From: Novosphingobium sp.
GTDB lineage: Bacteria; Pseudomonadota; Alphaproteobacteria; Sphingomonadales; Sphingomonadaceae
Assembly: GCA_009885425.1 (NCBI GenBank)
Contig: VFKS01000002.1
Coordinates: 1 to 7,461 of the forward strand
Length of the DNA: 7,461 bases
Direction: 5' to 3'
Shown here: one piece after another, positions 1 through 6,691 of the stretch
Position numbering within the stretch: position 1 is the first letter of the stretch
How the letters are laid out: every line of letters begins with the position of its first letter
The notes under the pieces: generated by a model
The model's database searches: none
What the model was told of the DNA's origin: nothing
What the model saw: only the letters and a program-made list of their open reading frames with translations
Position numbers and translations under genes: made by a program

Positions 1-341
1 CGGCAGTAATCATGGTGGTCGGGATTGCAATCGTGCCCGTGTTCGCGAATGCGGAAAGCATCATCAACCTCCTCCAGCAACTTAACGGTCTCGCATCAAT
101 GCCGATCCTATCGGCGTTCATCGTCGGCTTGCTGTTCAAGGGGGTCAGAGCCTCTGCCGCAAGCTTCGCGATTGGGTTCGGCGTGGTGTTTTACGGCCTG
201 ATCCTGACCTATCCGCCGACGTTCCTGCCAAGCTGGTTCCACTATATCGACGCGATGGTGGTAACCTTGGTGGCCTGCATCGCGGTGGCGCTGCTGGTCA
301 ACAAGCTGATGGGCGGTGAGACGGAACGGGCCGAGGCTTAG
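1..341 (+). CDS. Sodium:solute symporter (SSS/SLC5 family), C-terminal fragment
   Basis: This is the 3' end of a gene whose start lies outside the window: the frame is open from base 3 (A-V-I before the first Met at 12) to the TAG at 339-341. The visible part of about 112 residues is strongly hydrophobic, with about three membrane segments: around the PILSAFIVGLLF stretch, around ASFAIGFGVVFYGLIL, and near the end (DAMVVTLVACIAVALLV). A short charged tail (GGETERAEA) follows and should be cytoplasmic. The pattern of a helix ending in NLLQQLNGLASMPI, then another helix, resembles the C-terminal helices of SGLT-like sodium/sugar symporters. The family assignment rests on this resemblance only, and the substrate cannot be read from this end. 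Its stop overlaps the stop of the convergent photolyase gene by four bases, so no terminator fits between them. Confidence 0.7.
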   Translation, partial: AVIMVVGIAIVPVFANAESIINLLQQLNGLASMPILSAFIVGLLFKGVRASAASFAIGFGVVFYGLILTYPPTFLPSWFHYIDAMVVTLVACIAVALLVNKLMGGETERAEA

Positions 342-1702
342 GCCTTCAGCTGTGCCCAAGCGGCCAGTGCCCGCGCCCGGCCCTCAGCATGACCAATCAG
401 CTTGGCTGGATAGCCGCGCACCGGCAGCGGCGGATCGTGCAGTGCCGCCTCCGGTAAATGCGCCAGCTCGGGCACCCATTGGCGAATGTAGTCCGCTGCA
501 TTGAATTTGGGTGACTGGGTCAGCGGCGCCATGATCCGTACGAACATATTGGCGTCCACCCCGGTGCCCGCGCTCCACTGCCAGTTGACCGCGTTCTGGC
601 CGTAATCGGCATCGAGCAGCGTGTCCCAGAACCACGCCTCACCGCGCCGCCAGTCGATCAACAGGTGCTTGATCAGAAACGAAGCGACGATCATCCGGAC
701 CCGGTTATGCATCCAGCCGGTGTGCCACAACTGGCGCATCCCGGCATCGACGATCGGATAGCCGGTGCGGCCCTGCTGCCAGGCGACAAGGTCAACCTCG
801 GCCTCTGGCCCGCTGCGCCAGACCAGCCCGTCAAATTCCGGCTTGGCATTGCGCGCGCCGTAATCGGGCTGCTGCAAGATCACGTTCTGGGCATAGTCAC
901 GCCAGCCCAGTTCGCCCAGAAAAGTTCGGGTCGATCCGCCTAGCTGCGCAGTGCGGTGCCAGATCGTCGCGGGCGAAATCTCGCCAAAGGCAAGGTGCGG
1001 GGATAACCGCGAAGTGCCCTCGACCGAGGGGAAATTGCGCCGGTCCTGATAGCGCGCGGCGCGGGCGGCAAAGTCCTCCAGCCGCTCCAGTGCGCCTGCT
1101 TCGCCCGGCTGCCATTCGGCAAACCCCCCTGCCCAATCGGGCTTGGTCGGGAGCAGGCCCCAGCTATCCAGTGGATCGCTCTCAGGCCATTGTTCCGGCG
1201 CCGCGATCACCGCTGGTTCTGGAAGCGGCTGCGGCGGCGGCATCCGCTCGTTCAGCGTCCGCCAGAACGGGGTGTAGATCTTGTACGGCGTGCCCGCACC
1301 GCTCAGCACGGTTCCCGGCGGAGCGAGGTAGTTGCCGTGATGCAGGTGCAGCGTCAGCAGCTTGGCCACCGCCCGTTCGGCATTGCGCCACCATGGTTCG
1401 TAGTGGTGCAGGCCGTGGACTTCGCGCGCGCCGCATTCCGCCGCCAGTGCCGCCAGCACATCTTCGCTGCGTCCGCGGCGCAGGATCAGCCGCGAGCCCT
1501 TGGCCCGCAGCGCGTTATCCAGAGCGGCCAACGAATGATGCAGCCACCACCGGCTCGCCCCGCCCATTGCGCGGTGCGCCGGGGTCTCGTCATCCAGCAC
1601 ATAGACCGGCACCACTGGCCCGGCCGCACAGGCCGCCACCAAGGCAGCCTGATCCGCCAGCCGCAGATCGCGGCGCAGCCAGACGATAGTAGGATTGCTC
1701 AT
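338..1702 (-). CDS. phrB: Deoxyribodipyrimidine photolyase (class I CPD photolyase, FAD-dependent)
   Basis: Predicted to repair UV-induced cyclobutane pyrimidine dimers by light-driven electron transfer from reduced FAD; cytoplasmic. The protein has 454 residues, the normal family length. Residues 1-150 form the antenna-binding Rossmann domain (start TIVWLRRDLRLAD). Residues about 200-450 form the FAD domain. Both class I signatures are present: TGYPIVDAGMRQL (313-325) and DADYGQNAVNWQW (364-376). Asn370 matches the E. coli Asn378 that contacts flavin N5. Trp374, Trp351 and probably Trp295 match the E. coli electron-transfer triad W382/W359/W306. The antenna pocket is not decisive: after YEPWW there is Asn-Ala where the E. 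coli folate-binding enzyme has Asn-Glu, so the antenna is unassigned. The ATG overlaps the TGA of the preceding gene by one base (TGATG) and has no clear Shine-Dalgarno, which points to translational coupling. It is the last gene of the operon. A photosensory cryptochrome role is less likely. Confidence 0.95.
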   Translation of the reverse strand: MSNPTIVWLRRDLRLADQAALVAACAAGPVVPVYVLDDETPAHRAMGGASRWWLHHSLAALDNALRAKGSRLILRRGRSEDVLAALAAECGAREVHGLHHYEPWWRNAERAVAKLLTLHLHHGNYLAPPGTVLSGAGTPYKIYTPFWRTLNERMPPPQPLPEPAVIAAPEQWPESDPLDSWGLLPTKPDWAGGFAEWQPGEAGALERLEDFAARAARYQDRRNFPSVEGTSRLSPHLAFGEISPATIWHRTAQLGGSTRTFLGELGWRDYAQNVILQQPDYGARNAKPEFDGLVWRSGPEAEVDLVAWQQGRTGYPIVDAGMRQLWHTGWMHNRVRMIVASFLIKHLLIDWRRGEAWFWDTLLDADYGQNAVNWQWSAGTGVDANMFVRIMAPLTQSPKFNAADYIRQWVPELAHLPEAALHDPPLPVRGYPAKLIGHAEGRARALAAWAQLKA

Positions 1703-2631
1703 CAGCGGGGTTTCAACTCTACCGTAAAGGTGGCTCGCGCCGGGTTATCCATGAACCGCTGGTCGGTTAGCAATATGCCCTTTGGTCCCACCTGCGTCAC
1801 CGGCATCCGGCTCCAGAACAGGAAGGCTTCGGCCTGGGGATCGCCTTTGGCCCAAGCGGAGATGCGGGGATCGGCCATGCCTGTTTTGCGGATCGTGCGG
1901 GGATAGGGCTGGCAGTTGGCCAATGTGCACGGCACTGTGCCGTAGAAGCCATCGCGTGACCGCCACAGTACATCGCGCCGCCAGAACACAATCGGCAGCG
2001 GATTGGCCACAGTTGACTGCGCCTGCGGCTCAATCGCCTGCACCGCTGCGGCTGCGGTCCGGCTGATCGCCATGTTGACGCCGATATAGGCGGTCATCGC
2101 CACGAGCGCGATTTGGGCCGGGGCTGTCCAGTTCGGCTTGGTTGCCCGTTCTGACCTGAGCGAACGCCAAACGCCGATCCCCAGCGCGATCAGTATCCAC
2201 ACATCGATGATGAACAGCACATCGCCATAAAACCAGGTGCTCGAAAACGGCTCAAGCAGCCGCACGCCATAGTTGTTGAACCAGTCAAACAGCGGATGGC
2301 TGAGGCAGCCAATCAGGCTGAGCAGGAAGAGCCATTTGAAGCTGACCGGCAGCCGCCCCTCTGGCCGCTTGCCTCGCCCGGCCTGCCAGCGGTCAAAACC
2401 CCACAAGGCGCCCGCCAGCAGCAGCGGCAACGCCACCATGGCAATCGGCCCATGCGTGATCCCGCGCCGAAAGCCGAGGTGCTCGGTGCCATCGAGCCAG
2501 AAAAAACACGCCGCATCGATATCGGGCAGGTTGGCGGCAACAATCAGCGCCGGCATCGCCAACCCAGTTTTGCGCTTCAACCCCGCCTGCCCCAGCGCAG
2601 CGCCAATCAGCGAATGGGTCAGGTTATCCAT
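1702..2631 (-). CDS. Membrane-bound metal-dependent hydrolase, YdjM/YbcI (DUF457) family
   Basis: An integral membrane protein of 309 residues with the putative metal-ligand pattern of the DUF457/YdjM family: His6 in DNLTHSLIG, Asp37 and Asp39 in NLPDID, His51, His60 in RRGITH, and His112/Asp116 in SHPLFDWFNNYG. Hydrophobic segments lie at about 23-45, 62-79, 99-118, 134-155 and 172-190. Residues 191-309 form a soluble tail with a Cys235-x4-Cys240 pair, an SRDG and an LFWSRMP stretch. The family is predicted, from its His/Asp ligands, to be a metal-dependent hydrolase; the substrate is unknown. E. coli YdjM is reported as an SOS (LexA) gene, which makes a place beside a photolyase suggestive, but I see no LexA box here. 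The start is 12 bases after the korB stop. No purine-rich Shine-Dalgarno precedes it (the transcript reads TCTCCACCT before ATG), so it probably depends on coupling to korB. Its TGA overlaps the photolyase ATG. Confidence 0.85.
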   Translation of the reverse strand: MDNLTHSLIGAALGQAGLKRKTGLAMPALIVAANLPDIDAACFFWLDGTEHLGFRRGITHGPIAMVALPLLLAGALWGFDRWQAGRGKRPEGRLPVSFKWLFLLSLIGCLSHPLFDWFNNYGVRLLEPFSSTWFYGDVLFIIDVWILIALGIGVWRSLRSERATKPNWTAPAQIALVAMTAYIGVNMAISRTAAAAVQAIEPQAQSTVANPLPIVFWRRDVLWRSRDGFYGTVPCTLANCQPYPRTIRKTGMADPRISAWAKGDPQAEAFLFWSRMPVTQVGPKGILLTDQRFMDNPARATFTVELKPR

Positions 2632-2643
2632 AGGTGGAGACGC

Positions 2644-3684
2644 TTAGGCCGGATGTCCCTCGTTCGGATCGACCGTCCAGGTCTGACCCTTGGCCAGCAG
2701 GCGCTTGAGGTCAGTGCTTTTGCCTTCGCGCATCTTGGCATCTTGGCCCAGCACGGCGTCTTCGTAGGTCGGGCGGGGATCGTCATAGATCACGCCGAGC
2801 GCCATCGGGAACGGCCCGAACGGCATTTCGACCAGCATGTGCGCGATCGAGCGGTTGGTGACGTCGTGGACGATCACGCCCGCCGCCTGCCAATCGCCAT
2901 CGACGACATCGACCACCTTGAGCGTCAGGGCTTCAACATCAAGCGCGATCCCCTGGGTACCCTTGGCAAACAGCATCGGCTCACCGATCTGCAGCCACAA
3001 TTGCCGTTCCTCGGCGCCCTTGGGCATGGCGAAATCGTTGAACACGTCCTTGTTGTAGACGATGCAGTTCTGGAAAATCTCGACAAACGCCGCGCCGCGG
3101 TGGGCGTAGGCGGCCTTGAGCACTCCGCCCAGTTCCTTCGATACGTCGAACCCGCGGGCGATGAACCGCGCGCCTGCGCCCAGCGCAAAAGCACACGGGC
3201 TGGCGGGCCGGTCAACCGAGCCCAGCGGCGTGGTCGGGCTGGTGGTGCCCTGCCGGCTAGTGGGCGAGTACTGGCCTTTGGTCAGGCCATAAATCTCGTT
3301 GTTGAACAGCAGCACCTGGCAATTGAGGTTGCGGCGCAGCAGATGCATCGTGTGGTTGCCGCCGATGCTCATCCCGTCGCCATCGCCGGTCACCAGCCAG
3401 ATATCGAGTTCCGGATTGGCCAGCTTGATCCCCGTCGCCACCGCCGGCGCGCGGCCGTGGATGGTGTGGAAGCCATAGCTTTCAACGTAATACGGAAACC
3501 GGCTGGAACAGCCAATGCCCGAAACAAAAACCGTCTTGGCCGGGTCCGCGCCAATTTCCGGCAAGGTCCGCTGCACCGCCTTCAGGATCGCATAGTCCCC
3601 GCAACCGGGGCACCAGCGGACCTCCTGATCGGTTTCCCAGTCCTTGAGAGTGGTTTCGTGACGGATGGGGGTCATGTCGTTCAT
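2644..3684 (-). CDS. korB: 2-oxoglutarate (2-oxoacid):ferredoxin oxidoreductase, beta subunit
   Basis: The thiamine diphosphate and iron-sulfur subunit of an oxidoreductase that converts a 2-oxoacid plus CoA to acyl-CoA, CO2 and reduced ferredoxin. It has 346 residues, usual for the two-subunit type. The four expected [4Fe-4S] cysteines are present: Cys25 and Cys28 (WCPGCGD), Cys59 (GIGCSSRFPYY) and Cys207 (IFQNCIVYN), with spacing close to the Sulfolobus enzyme (12/15/46/197). The ThDP motif is GDGD at 100-103, followed by FNN at 127-129 and YGLTKGQYSPTS. Arg62 sits where Sulfolobus has the substrate-contacting Lys49; a basic residue there, and close similarity in this stretch to mycobacterial KorB, favour 2-oxoglutarate over pyruvate (inference). 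The start is well supported: the ATG overlaps the korA TGA by four bases (ATGA) and an AAGGAG Shine-Dalgarno lies at 3692-3697, seven bases upstream. There is no extra ferredoxin-like domain, so electrons should leave through a separate ferredoxin not encoded here. Confidence 0.95.
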   Translation of the reverse strand: MNDMTPIRHETTLKDWETDQEVRWCPGCGDYAILKAVQRTLPEIGADPAKTVFVSGIGCSSRFPYYVESYGFHTIHGRAPAVATGIKLANPELDIWLVTGDGDGMSIGGNHTMHLLRRNLNCQVLLFNNEIYGLTKGQYSPTSRQGTTSPTTPLGSVDRPASPCAFALGAGARFIARGFDVSKELGGVLKAAYAHRGAAFVEIFQNCIVYNKDVFNDFAMPKGAEERQLWLQIGEPMLFAKGTQGIALDVEALTLKVVDVVDGDWQAAGVIVHDVTNRSIAHMLVEMPFGPFPMALGVIYDDPRPTYEDAVLGQDAKMREGKSTDLKRLLAKGQTWTVDPNEGHPA

Positions 3685-5552
3685 GCCAGCGCTCCTTCGA
3701 TCGCCGCTTCAATCTCGGCAATGGTGAACGGTTGCCCGCTCACTTTGTTCAGCGGCTTGGCGTCGACCAGGAACTGATCGCGCAGCACGGTCTTGAGCTG
3801 GCCCATGTTCATTTCGGGCACGAGGATATGCTCGTAACTGCGCAGAAGATCGCCCAAATTCTCTGGCATCGGCCAGATGTGACGGATGTGAATGTGGTGC
3901 ACGTCGAGGCCCTTGGCGCGGGCCTTGCGGACGGCTTGGAGGATCGGGCCATAGGTGCTGCCCCAGCCGACCACGGCGAGTTTGCCCTTGCTTTCGCCCA
4001 GCGTCACTTCCTGCGGGGGAATGCTGTTGGCGATGCCGTTCACTTTGGCGTGGCGCGCGTCGGTCATCGCGTGGTGGGCTTCGGGAGAATAGTCGATATT
4101 GCCGGTCCCGGGGTTTTTTTCAATCCCGCCGATCCGGTGCATCAGCCCCGGGGTGCCGGGCTTGATCCACGGGCGGGCGCCCTTGGCATCGCGAGCATAG
4201 GGCAACAGGGTTCCATCGGGACCATTCCGGTCCGCCAGGAACGTGGCCGGAAATTCGGCATAGTCGGCCGGATCGGGGACCAGCCAAGGCTCCGCCGCAT
4301 TCGCGATATAGCCATCGCTGAGCAGGATCACCGGGGTCATATATTGCGTGGCGATCCGGCAAGCCTCAATCGCGCAGTCAAACGCATCGCCTGGGCTGCG
4401 CGCGGCGATCACCGGGATCGGGGTATCGCCGTTGCGGCCATAAACCGCCTGATAGAGGTCTGACTGCTCGGTTTTGGTCGGCAGGCCGGTCGATGGCCCG
4501 CCGCGCTGCGAATTGATGATCACCAGCGGCAGTTCGGTCATCACCGCAAGGCCCATCGCCTCACCCTTCAAGGCGATGCCCGGACCGGACGAGGAGGTAA
4601 CCCCCAAGTGCCCGGCATAGCTGGCGCCAATCGCAGCGGCGATGGCGGCGATTTCATCCTCAGCCTGGAATGTGGTGACGCCAAATTCTTTTAGACCGAC
4701 CAGATAGTGCAGGATCGAGCTAGCGGGCGTAATCGGATAGCCGCCAAAGAACATCGGCAAGTGCGCCAGATTGGCCCCCGCGACGAGGCCCAGCGCGACC
4801 GCCTCAGCCCCGGTGATCGTCCGGTACAGCCCCGGCTCGCTTTCCACCGCGCCAATGTGCTGTTTGTGCAATTGCCCGCCCAGTTCGGCGGTTTCGCCAT
4901 AGGCATGCCCCGCGTTAAGCGCGGCAATGTTGGCCTCGGCCAGTGTAGGGTTCTTTTTGAACTTGTTGTTGAGCCATTCGATCAAAGGCGCGCGATCACG
5001 GTCGAACATCCACAGCGCCAGACCCAGCGTCCACATGTTTTTGCAGCGCAGCGCGTCCTTGTTGCCAAGCCCGAATGGCTTGACCGCCTCAACCGTCAAC
5101 GCGCTGATATCAAAGGCCAGCACCTGCCACTTGGACAGGCTGCCGTCCTCGATCGGGCTGACCTCATACTTCGCCTTGTCGAGGTTGCGCTTGGTGAACT
5201 CACCGGTATCGGCGATGATCAGCCCGCCGGGCTTGAGCGCGCCGACATTGGTCTTCAGCGCCGCCGGGTTCATCGCCACCAGCACGTCCGGGGCATCGCC
5301 GGCGGTATCGATCGAGGTCGAGCCGAAGTTGATCTGGAACGCCGAGACGCCAAACAGCGTCCCCTGCGGCGCGCGAATTTCGGCCGGGAAATCGGGGAAA
5401 GTGGCGAAGTCATTGCCCGCCAGCGCGCTCGACAGGGTGAATTGCCCCCCCGTTAGCTGCATCCCATCGCCAGAATCGCCCGCAAATCGAACGACAACGG
5501 CTTCGGGGCTGTTCTTGGTGGGTGCTTCGGGATCGGCGAATTGCGTTGCCAT
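3681..5552 (-). CDS. korA: 2-oxoglutarate (2-oxoacid):ferredoxin oxidoreductase, fused gamma-alpha subunit
   Basis: The large subunit of the KorAB complex, 623 residues. Residues about 18-215 are the gamma domain (FAGDSGDGMQLTGGQF, then the EIRAPQGTLFGVSAFQ stretch), a fusion typical of two-subunit enzymes. Residues about 240-623 are the alpha (pyrimidine-binding) part: YPITP at 272-276, the EDEIAAIAAAIGASYAG helix, SSSGPGIALKGEA, and SQRGGPSTGLPTKTEQSDL at 348-366. Arg350 and Thr355 correspond in spacing to Sulfolobus Arg344 and Thr349, which contact the substrate carboxylate and CoA. The C-terminal half ends with a transketolase-C-like segment (KLAVVGWGSTYGP, HIRHIWPMP, ILVPEMNMGQL). The start at 5552 has an AAGGAAG Shine-Dalgarno at 5557-5563. 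It is the first gene of the operon and overlaps korB by four bases, which fits equal production of the two subunits. Acceptor and substrate are inferred from the family. Confidence 0.95.
   Translation of the reverse strand: MATQFADPEAPTKNSPEAVVVRFAGDSGDGMQLTGGQFTLSSALAGNDFATFPDFPAEIRAPQGTLFGVSAFQINFGSTSIDTAGDAPDVLVAMNPAALKTNVGALKPGGLIIADTGEFTKRNLDKAKYEVSPIEDGSLSKWQVLAFDISALTVEAVKPFGLGNKDALRCKNMWTLGLALWMFDRDRAPLIEWLNNKFKKNPTLAEANIAALNAGHAYGETAELGGQLHKQHIGAVESEPGLYRTITGAEAVALGLVAGANLAHLPMFFGGYPITPASSILHYLVGLKEFGVTTFQAEDEIAAIAAAIGASYAGHLGVTSSSGPGIALKGEAMGLAVMTELPLVIINSQRGGPSTGLPTKTEQSDLYQAVYGRNGDTPIPVIAARSPGDAFDCAIEACRIATQYMTPVILLSDGYIANAAEPWLVPDPADYAEFPATFLADRNGPDGTLLPYARDAKGARPWIKPGTPGLMHRIGGIEKNPGTGNIDYSPEAHHAMTDARHAKVNGIANSIPPQEVTLGESKGKLAVVGWGSTYGPILQAVRKARAKGLDVHHIHIRHIWPMPENLGDLLRSYEHILVPEMNMGQLKTVLRDQFLVDAKPLNKVSGQPFTIAEIEAAIEGALA
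3692..3697 (-). promoter_or_regulatory. Shine-Dalgarno of korB
   Basis: AAGGAG on the minus strand, seven bases before the korB ATG and inside the 3' end of korA. It settles the korB start at 3684 rather than the in-frame Met three codons later. With the ATGA overlap it supports coupled translation. Confidence 0.75.
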
Positions 5553-5556
5553 GCTT

Positions 5557-5563
5557 CTTCCTT
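5557..5563 (-). promoter_or_regulatory. Shine-Dalgarno of korA
   Basis: AAGGAAG on the minus strand lies four bases upstream of the korA ATG, and its AGGA core is at normal spacing. It supports the start at 5552. Confidence 0.65.
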
Positions 5564-5724
5564 GTCAGGCGGACGAGCGCCATCTTGCGAAGCGCCCTAG
5601 TCCCCTCCCTGTCTGCCGTGCAATCAAGAAAAACTGTCATGCCGGAAATTCGACAAGAGGACTGCGAAGGCGGCTAGTCAAGTGGCATTTGGCAATTTAA
5701 CCTGCCGATTAAACCACAGCGACG

Positions 5725-5730
5725 AGAGGA
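5725..5730 (+). promoter_or_regulatory. Shine-Dalgarno of the alpha/beta hydrolase gene
   Basis: AGAGGA lies seven bases before the ATG at 5738, a normal spacing that supports this start over later in-frame Met codons. Confidence 0.7.
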
Positions 5731-5737
5731 TTCCCCA

Positions 5738-6676
5738 ATGAGCGATTCCAAGACCCTGATCCGTGAAGACGTGGCGGGCTTCCTTGCGCTGGTCAACAGC
5801 CTGCCCCCGCCCGAGGCGCTGATCGCCGAAGAACAGCGCGCCGGCTACCTCGCGATGAAAGCGATGACCGAGGCTGATCCGCGGCCGATGGCGGTGATCA
5901 AGGACCTGACCTGCCCCGGCCCCGCGGGTGATATTCCGGTGCGGTTCTATGATGTGCGCGAAAGCCGCGATCCCTCGCCGGTGGTGCTTTTTTTCCACGG
6001 CGGCGGGTTTGTGATCGGTGATCTGGATACCCACAACTCGCTATGCACAGAGCTTTCGGCCGAATTGGACCTGCCGGTGCTGGCGGTGCACTACCGGCTC
6101 GCGCCCGAACACCCCTTCCCCGCCGCGCCTGACGATTGCGAAGCGGCGGCGCGCTGGCTGGCGGGCAGTCCGGCGGAGCTGGGCCGCACGGTAACGGGGC
6201 TTGTCACGATCGGCGGCAGCGCCGGAGGCAATCTCGCCACGGTCACCGCCCGCGCCCTGTGCGACAAGCCCGCCGCGACGCCGATGGTGCTGCAAGTACT
6301 GCTCTATCCCGCCACCGACGAATCGCAGGACGGCTCAATGGCGACTTTTGCCGAGGGGCACTTCCTGACCAAACTGGCGATGGACTGGTTCTATTCGCTG
6401 TATCTGCCGGTCAGTGGCGATCCGCGCGCCTTTCCGCTCCACGCCAGCGCAGAGGGGATGTGCCCGACGATCGTCGCCACCGCCGGGCTGTGTCCATTGA
6501 AGGATCAAGGCCGCCGGATCGCGGCCAAACTGGTCGATGCCGGGGTCGATACGCTTTACCTCGATGTGGCCGGGATGACTCACGATTTCACCACCACCCG
6601 CAAGGCCCTGCCCAGCGCGGCGGCTGCAACAGCCAAGGTGATTTCGGCGATGAAGTTGATGTTGATGAAGGTTTGA
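5738..6676 (+). CDS. Alpha/beta hydrolase, hormone-sensitive-lipase (HSL/family IV) type, with a substituted catalytic Asp
   Basis: A cytoplasmic esterase-like protein of 312 residues, the usual HSL length, with no signal peptide. An N-terminal cap region (about 1-60) is followed by the oxyanion-hole motif HGGG at 87-90 (FFHGGGFVIGD), then HYRLAPEHPFPAAPDD (118-133), which is diagnostic of the family. The nucleophile elbow is GGSAGGN with Ser161, where GDSAGGN is more usual. The catalytic His is His282 in GMTHDF. The acid member of the triad is normally the first Asp of a D-P-L-x-D-x-G motif, but here the motif reads CPLKDQG, so Cys252 takes that place; Asp256 (KD) remains. The enzyme may use another acid, be weakened, or have changed chemistry. 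The substrate is unknown; short-chain esters are typical for the family. It is the first gene of a unit with rppH, which starts 15 bases after its TGA. The start is supported by an AGAGGA site. Confidence 0.9.
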   Translation: MSDSKTLIREDVAGFLALVNSLPPPEALIAEEQRAGYLAMKAMTEADPRPMAVIKDLTCPGPAGDIPVRFYDVRESRDPSPVVLFFHGGGFVIGDLDTHNSLCTELSAELDLPVLAVHYRLAPEHPFPAAPDDCEAAARWLAGSPAELGRTVTGLVTIGGSAGGNLATVTARALCDKPAATPMVLQVLLYPATDESQDGSMATFAEGHFLTKLAMDWFYSLYLPVSGDPRAFPLHASAEGMCPTIVATAGLCPLKDQGRRIAAKLVDAGVDTLYLDVAGMTHDFTTTRKALPSAAAATAKVISAMKLMLMKV

Positions 6677-6680
6677 GGCT

Positions 6681-6686
6681 AAGGGG
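6681..6686 (+). promoter_or_regulatory. Shine-Dalgarno of rppH
   Basis: AAGGGG lies five bases before the ATG at 6692, in the 15-base gap after the hydrolase stop. It supports independent initiation of rppH within the same transcript. Confidence 0.55.
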
Positions 6687-6691
6687 CGCCG

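Larger units (their letters stand above)
5553..5737. promoter_or_regulatory. Divergent intergenic control region (korA operon / hydrolase-rppH)
   Basis: This 185-base gap between the two divergent units must hold both promoters unless transcription enters from elsewhere. It is more AT-rich than its surroundings, notably at 5621-5636 and 5687-5714. On the minus strand a TTGACT hexamer (5676-5681) resembles a -35 box, but the hexamer 17 bases on, TCTTGT, is a poor -10. On the plus strand no convincing -35/-10 pair is visible near the AATTTAA stretch. No GTTC-N7-GTTC alphaproteobacterial LexA box was seen. The exact promoter positions are therefore not assigned. Confidence 0.5.

Noticed and set aside
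1090..1906. Plus-strand open frames opposite the photolyase and DUF457 genes
   Set aside because: They are Arg/Ala/Pro-rich low-complexity translations lying opposite the N-terminal half of a clear photolyase, so they are shadows.
2296..3777. A long (493-codon) plus-strand open frame antisense to korB and the DUF457 gene
   Set aside because: It lies opposite two genes with complete family motifs, its translation is Arg/His/Gln-rich without recognisable motifs, and high GC makes such antisense frames long by chance.
3732..5456. Plus-strand open frames of 243-257 codons opposite korA
   Set aside because: They have compositions typical of the reverse complement of GC-rich genes and show no protein motifs; korA on the other strand is unambiguous.
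5553..5737. LexA (SOS) box upstream of the photolyase-containing operon
   Set aside because: No GTTC-N7-GTTC or GAAC-N7-GAAC pair is present in the divergent gap, so SOS control cannot be claimed.
5988..5994. Run of seven T in the alpha/beta hydrolase gene, considered as a frameshift error or terminator
   Set aside because: It encodes L-F-F directly before the conserved HGGG motif and the frame is intact on both sides; no stem precedes it.
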